Below are positions 43,506-51,380 of a stretch of 64,000 nt of DNA, in pieces; position 1 is the first letter of the stretch; every line of letters begins with the position of its first letter. The notes below the pieces were generated by a model. It was not told the origin of the DNA, did not search any database, and saw only the letters and a program-made list of their open reading frames with translations. The translations under genes and the position numbers were made by a program. Where the stretch lies: positions 1-64,000 of the forward strand of contig JAEWSZ010000134.1 in the NCBI GenBank assembly GCA_023397905.1, written 5' to 3'. Source of the stretch: Bacillota bacterium (GTDB lineage Bacteria > Bacillota > Clostridia > Acetivibrionales > DSM-1351).

Positions 43506-43763
43506 TTATCCCGCTTTATTTTCTAATTTTTCGATTCTCATTTTGTGTTCTGTTTGATTTTCCATGATGGTATAGGTTACTTCTGTTAAACCATCAAGTT
43601 TACCATTTATTAATTTATTATCTGCTTTTAATGCTGTAATATCGCTTTGTATTTTATCAATTTTGGATTCTAAGGTGTCAATTTTGGATTCGAATGTATC
43701 AATTTTGGATTCTATTGTATCAATTTTTCCCAACTTTTCAAGTATTAAATCAAGTTTATCCAT
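43506..43763 (-). CDS. Small coiled-coil protein with heptad repeats
   Basis: In this 85-residue soluble protein, residues 10-45 consist of almost perfect seven-residue repeats (IDTIESK, IDTFESK, IDTLESK, IDKIQSD), which gives a parallel coiled coil; a second helical part ends RIEKLENKAG. At DNA level the phrase TTGGATTC...GTATCAATT is tandemly repeated. A GGAGGAAT-type ribosome site precedes the ATG. Similar small proteins occur beside mobile or stress genes in Clostridia, but I cannot give a function. Confidence 0.7.
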   Translation of the reverse strand: MDKLDLILEKLGKIDTIESKIDTFESKIDTLESKIDKIQSDITALKADNKLINGKLDGLTEVTYTIMENQTEHKMRIEKLENKAG

Positions 43764-44042
43764 GCTTATTCCTCCTGAAACAATTATATCATGTGTCAGT
43801 AAAACATAGCTACACTTATATATAAAAAATATGGATAAAGATTACCCCAAATGTAAATTTGAATTTTCAGTGATTTTTTAGGTTGACAAGGTGATTAATG
43901 AAATTATATAGAAATATTCCATTTTATTCAATCTTAAGTATAATGAGTTTACAAAGGGTCTATATCTGATAGATATTTATTTCATTGATACCTTCTAAAC
44001 CCTGGAACCTTGAATTCTCAGCACTTCAAGGTTCTTAGATTT

Positions 44043-44104
44043 TGGAGCTCCCATCCAGATCCGAACCAGCTTACAACTTTCAAAACAAAAAGGATATCGG
44101 AAAA
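44043..44104 (-). pseudogene. tRNA-Thr 3'-end fragment joined to a second repeat
   Basis: The first 24 bases (TGGAGCTCCCATCCAGATCC then GAAC) match the 3' end of tRNA-Thr(GGT) at 46721 with one change. From 44062 on, the sequence matches 46386-46429 (CGAACCAGCTTACAACTTTC and AAAACAAAAAGGATATCGG). It lies just beyond the EreA-like stop and looks like a recombination junction or attachment-site remnant. The 43764-44125 gap holds nothing else recognisable. Confidence 0.7.
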
Positions 44105-44125
44105 GGCGCGGTTTAATAGGGAAAC

Positions 44126-45394
44126 TTATTGAACCATACCCCAAAGTGTTGTAGGAGAAACCTTTTTGAAAACAATCATTCCATCAAATATATCATTTGG
44201 AACAATGGTTGTTGTATAAAAGGATTTCAAAAGTTTTTGCCAACCCGAAATTCCTACGTTTAACGTCGTAATCTTTTGTTGTCCGTCCAAAAGTTTTTGC
44301 CAATTTTCATCATCAATCACTTTTGAGAAGTCAATATAGTAAAAATCGCTCTCAACATTGTAGAGTAGACTATTTAATTCATTTCGATTTTTAACTTCCA
44401 TAACACTAAAATTCCCATTATTATCTTGTGAGTTAAATTCTGTATTTTCTGCGTCTGTCCCAATCGCAAAGTAGCTTTTTCCTATGTCTTTAGTCAGTAA
44501 TTCTCCCAAGCAAGTGTAGCCGGAAGTTGAGGTTTTCCCAATATGGCCGTTATGGCCGTTAATAAAGAGTACGCTATCATCGCGGTGCTGTAAAAACCAG
44601 TTTACTTTTTCAGACATATACTTATCCCGCAAGGAGTTATAATCGGAATTATTGCTTAACAGTATTTCGCTACATTCATAGATTGTATTTGCGCTTTCCC
44701 TTGCAAAATCAAAGGCGGTTTGCCCAGAAATGGCTGCAATATCTGCTTTAGAAGCATCCATTTCTTTCAACAATCCTAAAACATCTGTTTTAGACTTATT
44801 CAAAACTTCTGCTCTTAATGTCAACCTTGTTTCATCAGTTAATTGTGAAAGGGACGTTTTATATTCTTTACTTAGCGCTGGTGCAGCCACATCTAATACG
44901 GAAAACAGGTATTCCTTGTTGTTATCGTATCGCTGTATATCCATTCCATAAAAATGCAAGTCTTTTCCCTCGGGAGCGTCTTTATTATAGGAACGCATCC
45001 AATCCACCAAATTAGCCATTTCTTGTGTGTGATAAATATTAAAACCAATTTCTCCAACAACATCTTTAGCGGTTCCCTCTGCTCCATGAATATAAGCGTC
45101 TACCTTTAATGCTCCACCAAAGTCGCCTTCAATAATGAATGTTCGGCAGCCATTGTTTGCGACTAATGCCTTGAATACTTCTGCTTTCATTTGTTGATAT
45201 TCTTTTGTGCCGTGGCTTGCTTCTCCAAGTCCCACAACCTGCACATTTTCAGATACATTCAAGGTGCTGATGTCTGTTTGTAAGACAGATAAATCGGCTG
45301 ATACTGCGGCTGTTTTATTTTCACACCCTGCAAGCAGGCTAACGCTCAATGTTGCCATTATAATAATACTTAAAATCCATTTTTCATTTTGCAT
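44126..45394 (-). CDS. Erythromycin-esterase-family lipoprotein
   Basis: The 422-residue protein starts with a lipoprotein signal (SIIIMATLSVSLLAGC, Cys24 or nearby) and continues as the erythromycin esterase/EreA-like fold: GLGEASHGTKEYQQMK with the catalytic-site His, FIIEGDFGGALKVD, NLVDWMRSYN, FYGMDIQRYDN, and VLFINGHNGHIGKTS. EreA-type enzymes open macrolide lactones, but most relatives have unknown substrates, so resistance should not be assumed. Surface attachment is unusual for a resistance esterase. It follows the DUF6773 and XRE genes and lies between tRNA-Thr fragments. Confidence 0.88.
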   Translation of the reverse strand: MQNEKWILSIIIMATLSVSLLAGCENKTAAVSADLSVLQTDISTLNVSENVQVVGLGEASHGTKEYQQMKAEVFKALVANNGCRTFIIEGDFGGALKVDAYIHGAEGTAKDVVGEIGFNIYHTQEMANLVDWMRSYNKDAPEGKDLHFYGMDIQRYDNNKEYLFSVLDVAAPALSKEYKTSLSQLTDETRLTLRAEVLNKSKTDVLGLLKEMDASKADIAAISGQTAFDFARESANTIYECSEILLSNNSDYNSLRDKYMSEKVNWFLQHRDDSVLFINGHNGHIGKTSTSGYTCLGELLTKDIGKSYFAIGTDAENTEFNSQDNNGNFSVMEVKNRNELNSLLYNVESDFYYIDFSKVIDDENWQKLLDGQQKITTLNVGISGWQKLLKSFYTTTIVPNDIFDGMIVFKKVSPTTLWGMVQ

Positions 45395-45451
45395 ATCACC
45401 ACTCCAGTCCCTTCTTTTCTGTAACGAAGGAAACGTGATTGATTAAAACAA

Positions 45452-45934
45452 TCAATCCTGTTCATCTTCTTCATTTAGTTTTTTTTCAATCCTTTGCTGT
45501 CCTTTCCTATTGAACCAATATAGAAGAGCAAATACAACGGAGATAAAACCAGCTGCAGAAATAAAAGTAATCACTAACACTGCAATAAAAAGTCCGTCGA
45601 ATACTCCAGTGTACTTATCACCGTATAGAGAATAATTTCTTATTCCATTTATAATGCTTATAGCAAGGCTTAAAGCTAAAACAGCCGATACTATTAATGC
45701 CTTTCCACCTTTAGACGTATTCATAAAATTGTATCCGAGCAACATGCTCCTTACTGCAATGTAAGCTGTTGATAAAATAATAATACCAAGTTCAACGGCA
45801 TACTGTGAGAAAGACATATCCATCACATAGCATTTAATAAAAACAGAAGCAGCCGCAAGGAATAGCACTACAAAATAGGCTTCACTTTGAATCTTGTTGT
45901 TTAATTGTAAGACACGTTCATCTTTGATTTTCAT
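45452..45934 (-). CDS. DUF6773-like four-helix membrane protein
   Basis: A 160-residue protein with four hydrophobic helices (FVVLFLAAASVFIK, AVELGIIILSTAYIAV, LIVSAVLALSLAISII, LFIAVLVITFISAAGFISVV) and a charged C-terminal tail. This is the DUF6773-type layout seen downstream of small XRE regulators in Firmicutes. The ATG overlaps the XRE stop as TAATG and has GGGAGGA upstream, so the pair is translationally coupled. Role unknown, possibly envelope stress or bacteriocin immunity. Confidence 0.75.
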   Translation of the reverse strand: MKIKDERVLQLNNKIQSEAYFVVLFLAAASVFIKCYVMDMSFSQYAVELGIIILSTAYIAVRSMLLGYNFMNTSKGGKALIVSAVLALSLAISIINGIRNYSLYGDKYTGVFDGLFIAVLVITFISAAGFISVVFALLYWFNRKGQQRIEKKLNEEDEQD

Positions 45935-46131
45935 TATGGCTCCTCCCAAAATAAGTCGTTAAGATTTTTATTAAGAGCTTTACATATCGCAATGCAGAGT
46001 TTCAATGTTGGATTATAATTCCCGGATTCTATCAAACCAATAGTTTGCCGTGTGACCCCAACAATATTAGCCAAATCCTCCTGGCTCATATCACATTCAA
46101 TTCTGGCAATTTTGAGTTTCTTATTTTTCAC
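45934..46131 (-). CDS. XRE-family regulator, YgzD/Cro-like
   Basis: The 65-residue protein is a single Cro/C1 HTH: LKIARIECDMSQEDLANIVG, VTRQTIGLIESGNYNPTLKL, then ALNKNLNDLFW. This short type is usually paired with a membrane-protein gene, as here. Two identical 12-base sequences in its promoter are probable operators, so it likely represses itself, the DUF6773 gene and perhaps the esterase gene. Confidence 0.9.
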   Translation of the reverse strand: MKNKKLKIARIECDMSQEDLANIVGVTRQTIGLIESGNYNPTLKLCIAICKALNKNLNDLFWEEP

Positions 46132-46160
46132 GGAAGACCTCCTTCCTTCTTGATGATCAA

Positions 46161-46200
46161 ATTATACACTATATATTGCTAAATGTAAACTATATATTGC
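46161..46200 (-). promoter_or_regulatory. XRE promoter with paired operator repeats
   Basis: On the minus strand TTTACA and TATAAT are 17 bases apart (46189-46184 and 46166-46161). The 12-base sequence GCAATATATAGT occurs twice, at 46189-46200 and 46168-46179, exactly 21 bases apart. One copy is in the spacer and one just upstream of the -35. This is the geometry expected for a dimeric or cooperative repressor. Confidence 0.75.
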
Positions 46201-46385
46201 ATTAAAAATTGAGGATTGTATAGGGTGAAATAATTATGGAGCGTGAAAAATCGTTATTCACTACCGTGACATTGGCGCCGTCGGCGCTTTCGTCCTCGAC
46301 GTGCACGTTCCTTGTATTGCTCGATTTTTGCTTCGCAGGCTCTGCCTGGCAGAGCGCTTCAAGTCACACATGTGAGGTCACAGTT

Positions 46386-46450
46386 CGAACCAGCTTACAA
46401 CTTTCCAAAACAAAAAGGATATCGGAAAACCGATATCCTTTTTGTTTTGG
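46386..46450. repeat. Repeat copy carrying a 21-bp perfect hairpin
   Basis: 46386-46429 matches 44062-44104. Within it, 46405-46425 and 46430-46450 form a perfect 21-bp inverted repeat around AAAA, with arms from CCAAAACAAAAAGG to the complement. It is much longer than a normal terminator stem and abuts a tRNA-Thr fragment. The sequence just upstream (46340-46395) has tRNA-like GGCAGAGCGCTTC and AGTTCGAACC phrases but does not fold as a tRNA. Confidence 0.7.
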
Positions 46451-46496
46451 AGCTCCCATCCAAATTCGAACTCAGACCCCATCCTTACCATGAATG
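46448..46496 (-). pseudogene. tRNA-Thr 3'-half pseudogene
   Basis: About 49 bases match the 3' half of tRNA-Thr(GGT), from the CCA end through the anticodon (ATCCTTACCATG on the plus strand), with several substitutions. The D-arm and 5' acceptor are missing, so it cannot be functional. Confidence 0.75.
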
Positions 46497-46616
46497 TTCT
46501 GAGGCCCGCTAATCTTCACGCTGCCGTGTCACCCTTCGTCCCTCCGGTGCTCACATATTTCATATGCTCCGCTCCTCGGAACTCGGCTTCCTTGCATCGC
46601 TCGTTTATCGAACCTC

Positions 46617-46655
46617 AGCCAACTGAGAGCGCGCATCCATGGTAAGGATGGAGCT
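46617..46655 (+). pseudogene. Inverted tRNA-Thr internal fragment
   Basis: GCGCATCCATGGTAAGGATG at 46631-46650 is identical to the anticodon arm of tRNA-Thr(GGT) but reads on the plus strand, opposite to the functional gene. CAACTGAGAGC just before it is a scrambled D-arm piece in the other orientation. Confidence 0.6.
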
Positions 46656-46687
46656 ATAAGTCATGTCTTTAAATAAAAAATTCCAAT

Positions 46688-46718
46688 AAAAAAGATATCA
46701 CTACGTGATACCTTTTTT
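46688..46718 (-). terminator. Terminator after tRNA-Thr
   Basis: A hairpin with arms AAAAAAG-TATCAC and GTGATA-CTTTTTT directly follows the tRNA-Thr 3' end on the minus strand and ends in a T-run. Confidence 0.75.
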
Positions 46719-46720
46719 AT

Positions 46721-46796
46721 TGGAGCTCCCATCCAGATTCGAACTGGAGACCTCATCCTTACCATGGATGCGCTCTGCCAACTGAGCTATGGGAGC
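46721..46796 (-). tRNA. tRNA-Thr (GGT)
   Basis: A 76-base cloverleaf: acceptor GCTCCCA/TGGGAGC, D-arm GCTC/GAGC, anticodon arm CATCC-ATGGTAA-GGATG (anticodon GGT), T-arm TCCAG-TTCGAAT-CTGGA, all perfectly paired, with encoded CCA. Three partial copies lie within 2.7 kb to the left. Confidence 0.97.
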
Positions 46797-46969
46797 AAAT
46801 GTCGCGATGAACTTTGTATTTCGGTGTCACCAGGCGCTTCTGCGGTGCTCACATATATAGCATATGCTTCGCTTCGCGTGCTAGTGACATCGCTCGAGCC
46901 CTTCCGGGTCCGATTCCTTAGCAGTTATCCATCGTGCCAGGAACTTGCCGATCAAAACCTTAAATTTTT

Positions 46970-47043
46970 TGGAGCGGGTGATGGGAATCGAACCCACGCT
47001 GTCAGCTTGGGAAGCTGATGTTCTGCCATTGAACTACACCCGC
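46970..47043 (-). tRNA. tRNA-Gly (CCC)
   Basis: A 74-base cloverleaf: acceptor GCGGGTG/CACCCGC, D-arm GTTC/GAAC, anticodon arm TCAGC-TTCCCAA-GCTGA (anticodon CCC), T-arm GTGGG-TTCGATT-CCCAT, encoded CCA. The spacer between it and tRNA-Thr contains GTGCTCACATAT...CATATGCT, which also occurs in changed form at 46548-46573. The 46201-47130 region therefore holds only tRNAs, fragments and such spacers. Confidence 0.96.
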
Positions 47044-47130
47044 ATTCTATGTAGCAGGGCTAATGGACTAGGGTATTATAGCATGTTTGACTGGCCTTCG
47101 TCCAGAAGCATTTTAGCCTGTTTATTCAAA

Positions 47131-47775
47131 TTAGGCTTTTTGTTCTTCAAGATATTTCTCCAATTTACGTTTTACTCGTTGTAGCGCATTGTCAATGGAT
47201 TTTACATGCCGGTCCAGATCCTCTGCTATTTCCTGATAGGATTTTCCCTCCAGATATGAGGTCAAAACCTCCCATTCGAGAGAACTTAGTATCTCTCCCA
47301 TCTTATTTTCTATACCAATAAACTCTTCTCTGTTTATTACAAGCTCTTCGGGATCGCTTATATTTTCTTCGCTTATGACGTCCATCAGGGTCCTGTCCGA
47401 TTCCTCGTCAAAAATGGGCTTGTTGAGCGAGACATAGGAATTTAGAGGTATATGCTTCTGGCGGGTGGCCGTTTTTATGGCAGTGATGATCTGGCGTGTA
47501 ATGCACAACTCGGCAAAGGCTCTGAAGGACGACAGCTTGTCCCCCTTGTAGTCTCTGATTGCCTTAAACAGTCCAATCATACCCTCTTGAATAATATCCT
47601 CACGGTCGGCTCCGATGAGAAAATATGTCCTTGCCTTGGCACGTACAAAGCTTTTGTATTTGTTGATCAGATACTCCAGCGCTTTTTCATTACCAACCTT
47701 TGCCTCTTGTATAACATCCTCGTCCATCATTCCACTGTAGGCTAGATAGACTTCAGTCTTTAAGTTAGTTTTCAA
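47131..47775 (-). CDS. sigH: RNA polymerase sporulation sigma factor SigH
   Basis: The roughly 214-residue sigma-70-type factor matches the usual SigH length if the TTG at 47775 is used. GGGGGC lies eight bases upstream, whereas the frame open to 47835 adds 20 unconserved residues. Region 2 reads LINKYKSFVRAKARTYFLIG, DREDIIQEGMIGLFKAIRDY and FRAFAELCITRQIITAIKTA. Region 4 is SLEWEVLTSYLEGKSYQEIA, LDRHVKSIDNALQRVKRKLE. SigH (Spo0H) drives early sporulation and post-exponential genes. The order rlmB-yacP-sigH is the conserved Clostridia/Bacilli arrangement. Confidence 0.95.
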   Translation of the reverse strand: MKTNLKTEVYLAYSGMMDEDVIQEAKVGNEKALEYLINKYKSFVRAKARTYFLIGADREDIIQEGMIGLFKAIRDYKGDKLSSFRAFAELCITRQIITAIKTATRQKHIPLNSYVSLNKPIFDEESDRTLMDVISEENISDPEELVINREEFIGIENKMGEILSSLEWEVLTSYLEGKSYQEIAEDLDRHVKSIDNALQRVKRKLEKYLEEQKA

Positions 47776-47872
47776 TACACTTGCCCCCAGTTTTTTGGCT
47801 TGATAAAGAATGGTAAAATAGAGATAGATACTCACAGTAAATTATATGCAACTGCTGCCTATATGTCAAGTT

Positions 47873-48379
47873 TTACTTTCCTTTTCTGATTTTATCCAGT
47901 TTTTCGTATATATCGGGTGCTACCTTTGACATTATGGTATTATTTTTGATTGGAGGCCCATAGTTCTTTTCCCCTGCCGCCTTAATATCAGTCTGCATCT
48001 CAAGGCGCAGTTCCCGCGGAGACATTCTGATTCCGCCTGACGACATGGTGATAATCTGCTCCAGAAAATCCGAAGTAACCACCTTTATAAGATTTGACCT
48101 GCCGTTTAAATAAACGAACCTTTCAATAAAATTATCGGCGGTCTCGCCCTCTTTTGTATAAACTGCCTTTATATTGTCAAAATCCTGTATTTTTTCCTGT
48201 CCGCCCTTTTGAAGGTACGCATCGAATACCACGATAATATTGATATTTTTATAGCCCTGATAATTGGAAAGCATATTGAGAAGTTTGTCACGGCAATCCT
48301 CCAGGGAATCTTTTTTCAAATCAAAAAGATCGGTCCACTGATTAATAACATTGTAACCATCTATTACCAGATACTCCAT
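47873..48379 (-). CDS. YacP/Rae1-like NYN-domain ribonuclease
   Basis: The 168-residue PIN/NYN-domain protein has EYLVIDGYNVINQW with the first active-site Asp, IIVVFDAYLQKGG and VYTKEGETADNFIERFVYL, then VVTSDFLEQIITMSSGG. It is the YacP family; B. subtilis Rae1 cleaves mRNA in the ribosome A site. It lies between rlmB and sigH in the conserved order, reading leftward with them. Confidence 0.92.
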   Translation of the reverse strand: MEYLVIDGYNVINQWTDLFDLKKDSLEDCRDKLLNMLSNYQGYKNINIIVVFDAYLQKGGQEKIQDFDNIKAVYTKEGETADNFIERFVYLNGRSNLIKVVTSDFLEQIITMSSGGIRMSPRELRLEMQTDIKAAGEKNYGPPIKNNTIMSKVAPDIYEKLDKIRKGK

Positions 48380-48422
48380 TGACCCCTCAATCGTCCATAA
48401 CTTTATAACATAAGCTTTATAA

Positions 48423-49415
48423 TCAGGACTTTCCCCTTTGCTTCAATATCTCATACATAACGATTGCTGCGGCAACTGAAGCGTTCAATGAGCTTATTTC
48501 TCCCTGCATCGGGATATTTACCACGAAATCACAATTTTCACGGATCAGCCTTCCCATTCCTTCGCCTTCACTTCCCACAACCAGCGCCACAGGGCCTTTG
48601 AGATCACTTTCATAAAAAGCCTTCTCTCCCGTGGAATCCGTACCCACCACCCAGATATTGTTTTTCTTTAAATATTCAATGGTCTGGGAAATATTTGTCA
48701 CTCTGGCAACCGGCACATATTCCACAGCTCCCGCCGACGCCTTTGAAACCGCCGAAGTCAAGCCTATGGCCCTTCTTTTGGGAATAATGACGCCGTGGGC
48801 GCCCACAGCATTGGCAGTTCTCAGGATGGCCCCAAAATTGTGAGGATCGGATATCTCATCCAGTATTATTATAAAGGGGGGCTGTCCCTTCTCCTGCGCT
48901 ATCTGCAATATGTCGTCAACCTCAACGTAGTCTTTGACGGCAACAAATGCAATGACCCCCTGGTGGGATCTGGAGGTCGACATCCCGTCAAGCACATTTT
49001 TCTCCACCTCGGTTATAATAATCCCCTTCTGCCTTGCCAATGCGATTATCTGGCGGATGGAACCCTCGCGCTCGCCTTTCAGCACAAACAGCTTGTTTAT
49101 GGTCCTGTTGGCCTTCAGCGCCTCCATAATAGAGTTTCTGCCCTCAAGCTTATCGTTTTCCCCAAGCTGCTCCTCCTGGCTTCCTGTATCCAAGCCCGGT
49201 TCAGCCGGTATGTTTCTTTCAGCTTTGAATTCGCCTGAGCCTCTCTCCGGACGCATTTCTCTTCTATCCTTATCAAATCCGGGGCCTTTTCTGCCGGCAA
49301 ACGTACCTCTTTTATCTTTCCCGTTTCCGGTCCCCCGTCTATTTGAATAATTTCCTGTGTCATTCCTATCATTGCGTGTATTCCTAGTATTGTTTTTTCT
49401 TCCCGCCTCGGCCAT
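48423..49415 (-). CDS. rlmB: 23S rRNA 2'-O-methyltransferase RlmB (TrmH/SpoU family)
   Basis: The 330-residue protein methylates the ribose of a 23S rRNA guanosine (G2251 in E. coli). The catalytic SPOUT part begins near LEGRNSIMEALKANRTINKL and has EISDPHNFGAILRTANAVGA, VVGSEGEGMGRL and the trefoil-knot PMQGEISSLNASVAAAI. About 85 extra N-terminal residues are Arg/Asn/Gly-rich (RNTRNDRNDTGNYSNRRGTG) and probably a disordered RNA-binding tail; this is longer than in B. subtilis. It is placed between mrnC and yacP. Confidence 0.94.
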   Translation of the reverse strand: MAEAGRKNNTRNTRNDRNDTGNYSNRRGTGNGKDKRGTFAGRKGPGFDKDRREMRPERGSGEFKAERNIPAEPGLDTGSQEEQLGENDKLEGRNSIMEALKANRTINKLFVLKGEREGSIRQIIALARQKGIIITEVEKNVLDGMSTSRSHQGVIAFVAVKDYVEVDDILQIAQEKGQPPFIIILDEISDPHNFGAILRTANAVGAHGVIIPKRRAIGLTSAVSKASAGAVEYVPVARVTNISQTIEYLKKNNIWVVGTDSTGEKAFYESDLKGPVALVVGSEGEGMGRLIRENCDFVVNIPMQGEISSLNASVAAAIVMYEILKQRGKS

Positions 49416-49535
49416 TTAATCCTCCCGGGCCATCAGAGATGGCCTTATTCTCGTATGTGTAAAGCCGGTCTTATGAGACTCCGACTTATGAATTATCTCC
49501 GGTCTCACAGGCTGCAGCCTGCCTTCCCGTATATT

Positions 49536-49955
49536 TTATTCTTCAACAGACATCTGTAATATCTGCATAAGTCTTTCCGTATTATTTAACAGATATAAAT
49601 ACCCTATTAGGGCTTCATATCCTGTGGAATAGCGGTAATCTGCTATCTCCGCATGCTTCGGAACAGTTGCGGACTTGGCATTCCTGCCCCGCCTTACCAC
49701 ATCCTGCTCGTCGGAAGTGAGCTTGTCGAATATCCTGCGGATTATGTCGGATTGTGCCTGAGCCTTTACATATTTGACGGACATCTTGTGAAGCATATTT
49801 ACCTTTGTCCTATTGTTGACAACAAGCATAGTCCTGATATACGCCTCGTACACCGCATCTCCTATATATGCCAGTACCAGCGGCTGAAGGCTCAAAACAT
49901 CCATCTCTTTTATATCAAAGTCCTTGCGGATATTCCCCATAACATCTTCAAACAT
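49536..49955 (-). CDS. mrnC: Mini-ribonuclease III
   Basis: The 139-residue protein has the RNase III catalytic signature PLVLAYIGDAVYEAYIRTML without a dsRNA-binding domain, then NAKSATVPKHAEIADYRYST and GYEALIGYLYL. MrnC matures 23S rRNA ends in Firmicutes. It follows cysS and precedes rlmB in the conserved order, here interrupted by exoA, NlpC/P60 and LytTR genes. Confidence 0.94.
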   Translation of the reverse strand: MFEDVMGNIRKDFDIKEMDVLSLQPLVLAYIGDAVYEAYIRTMLVVNNRTKVNMLHKMSVKYVKAQAQSDIIRRIFDKLTSDEQDVVRRGRNAKSATVPKHAEIADYRYSTGYEALIGYLYLLNNTERLMQILQMSVEE

Positions 49956-50010
49956 CTGTTATCCCCTATCTGTTTATCTACTTATCAGGGTTCTCTTCCT
50001 GTATTCCGGG

Positions 50011-50262
50011 TTTAAGGTTTTATTCTGTACTCCTGCCCTTAAGGTTTTATTCTGAATCCTGAATTCTCGCTCCTGAATTCTGCCTTTAAGGTATCATTCT
50101 GCACTCCTGTACTCCTGCCTTCAAGGTTTTATTCTGAATCCCGACTACTGACTCCTGCATTCTGCTTTAAGCTTTTATTCTGATTCCTGAATCCTCGCTC
50201 CTGAATTCCGCCTTTAAAGCTTTCATTCTGATTTCTGAATCCTGAATTCTGCATTCCTACCT
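50011..50262. repeat. Six degenerate tandem repeats, CTGAATCCTGAATTC type
   Basis: Units of 27-48 bases each begin TTTAAGGTTTTATTCTG (or close variants) and continue with shuffled CTGAATCC, CTGAATTC and CTCCTG phrases. They lie between the mrnC upstream region and the DnaA-box cluster. An opposite-strand copy is at 55604-55665. No protein is encoded. Confidence 0.8.
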
Positions 50263-50318
50263 ATTATACACCAATCCCATGCCGGTTAAAACAACTTTTA
50301 TCAACTGGAAAAAGTTAA

Positions 50319-50435
50319 TTATCCACAGCTTTAACTGCAAAATATCTTTTAAATCTCGGATTTTTGTGTTAATCACAAGGTTTTTCCACACTTTATCCCT
50401 GTTGTGGACATGATTTCTGTGGATAATGTGGATTA
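50319..50435. promoter_or_regulatory. Cluster of DnaA-box-like sites
   Basis: Two perfect DnaA boxes, TTATCCACA at 50319-50327 and its complement TGTGGATAA at 50418-50426, flank near-consensus sites: TTTTCCACA (50382-50390), TGTGGACAT (50403-50411) and TGTGGATTA (50427-50435). Five sites in 117 bases of AT-rich, gene-free DNA. dnaA or dnaN are not present, so this is more likely a DnaA-titration or regulatory cluster than oriC. The 49956-50569 gap contains only this and the tandem repeats. Confidence 0.65.
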
Positions 50436-50569
50436 AACTGTGCATATGTTTAAAATGGCCCTGTCCGCCGTGTGAATAAAAAAATGTTCCGCAATCCTTC
50501 CAAAACAAGGCCGTATCAGCGGTATTCCTATTTCCGATATTTTATTTCAAAATATTACATAAGATGATA

Positions 50570-51325
50570 TTATTTGATCTGGAGTCCTACCGGGCAATGG
50601 TCCGATCCCATTACCTCCGAATATATATCCACGCCTTCGATGCTGTTCCTCATGCTCTCAGAAACGCAAAAATAGTCGATTCTCCACCCCACGTTTTTCT
50701 CCCTGGCCTTGAACATGTAGGACCACCAGGTATACGCGCCGATCTTGTCGGGATAAACCGCCCTGAAGGTATCCACAAAGCCGTTCTCCATAAGCATTGT
50801 GAACTTTTCCCTTTCCTGAGCCGTAAATCCGGCATTATTTTTGTTTGAAGAAGGGTTTTTCAAATCAATTTCCTTATGCGCCACATTCATGTCCCCGCAC
50901 ACGACAACCGGCTTTTTCAGCTCCAGCTGCTTCAGGTACGTCCTGAAATCATCCTCCCACCTCATTCTGTATTCAAGCCGCTCCAGCTCCCTCTTGGAGT
51001 TTGGCGTGTAGACATTCACAAGAAAATACTGCTCAAATTCCAGAGTGATTACCCGCCCTTCGTTGTCGTGTTCCGCCATTCCTATGCCGCAGGAGGAGGA
51101 CAGCGGTTTGACTTTTGTAAACACCGCCGTTCCCGAATAGCCCTTTTTCACGGCATAGTTCCAGAATTGCTCATAGCCCTCAAGCTCCAGCTGAATTTGC
51201 CCATCCTGCAGTTTACTCTCCTGAATGCAGAATATGTCGGCATCCACCTGCCTGAAAAAATCCATAAATCCCTTGTCCATGCAGGATCTTAACCCGTTAA
51301 CATTCCAGGAAACCAACTTTGTCAT
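50570..51325 (-). CDS. exoA: Exodeoxyribonuclease III (AP endonuclease)
   Basis: The 251-residue Xth-family enzyme has TKLVSWNVNGLRSCM, CIQESKLQDGQ with the metal Glu, VVCGDMNVAHKEIDLKNP, WRIDYFCVSESM and the catalytic MGSDHCPVGL. It cuts DNA at abasic sites and trims 3' ends during base-excision repair. It is a single gene next to a DnaA-box cluster. An Ogg-type glycosylase, which would produce its substrate, is encoded at 56626. Confidence 0.95.
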   Translation of the reverse strand: MTKLVSWNVNGLRSCMDKGFMDFFRQVDADIFCIQESKLQDGQIQLELEGYEQFWNYAVKKGYSGTAVFTKVKPLSSSCGIGMAEHDNEGRVITLEFEQYFLVNVYTPNSKRELERLEYRMRWEDDFRTYLKQLELKKPVVVCGDMNVAHKEIDLKNPSSNKNNAGFTAQEREKFTMLMENGFVDTFRAVYPDKIGAYTWWSYMFKAREKNVGWRIDYFCVSESMRNSIEGVDIYSEVMGSDHCPVGLQIK

Positions 51326-51380
51326 CCGATTCTCCCCCTATTTATCTTTAAATGTATTATAAACTTAAATGTATTATAGA

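Noticed and set aside
43506..43763. Possible CRISPR-like short repeats (TTGGATTC...ATCAATT)
   Set aside because: The repeats have a 21-base period with no unique spacers and code for coiled-coil heptads. No CRISPR array or cas gene is seen anywhere in the window.
44126..45394. Macrolide resistance gene
   Set aside because: The protein is a surface lipoprotein of a broad family with mostly unknown substrates; resistance cannot be claimed from sequence.
46236..47184. Several 60-85-codon plus-strand frames across the tRNA cluster
   Set aside because: They translate tRNA genes, tRNA fragments and spacers; none has a ribosome site or domain.
50319..50435. Chromosomal replication origin
   Set aside because: DnaA boxes are present, but dnaA, dnaN, rpmH and an obvious unwinding region are missing from both flanks.
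50257..50508. An 83-codon minus-strand frame
   Set aside because: It runs through the DnaA-box cluster. Its His/Asn-rich product comes from TGTGGAT-type sites rather than selection for protein.
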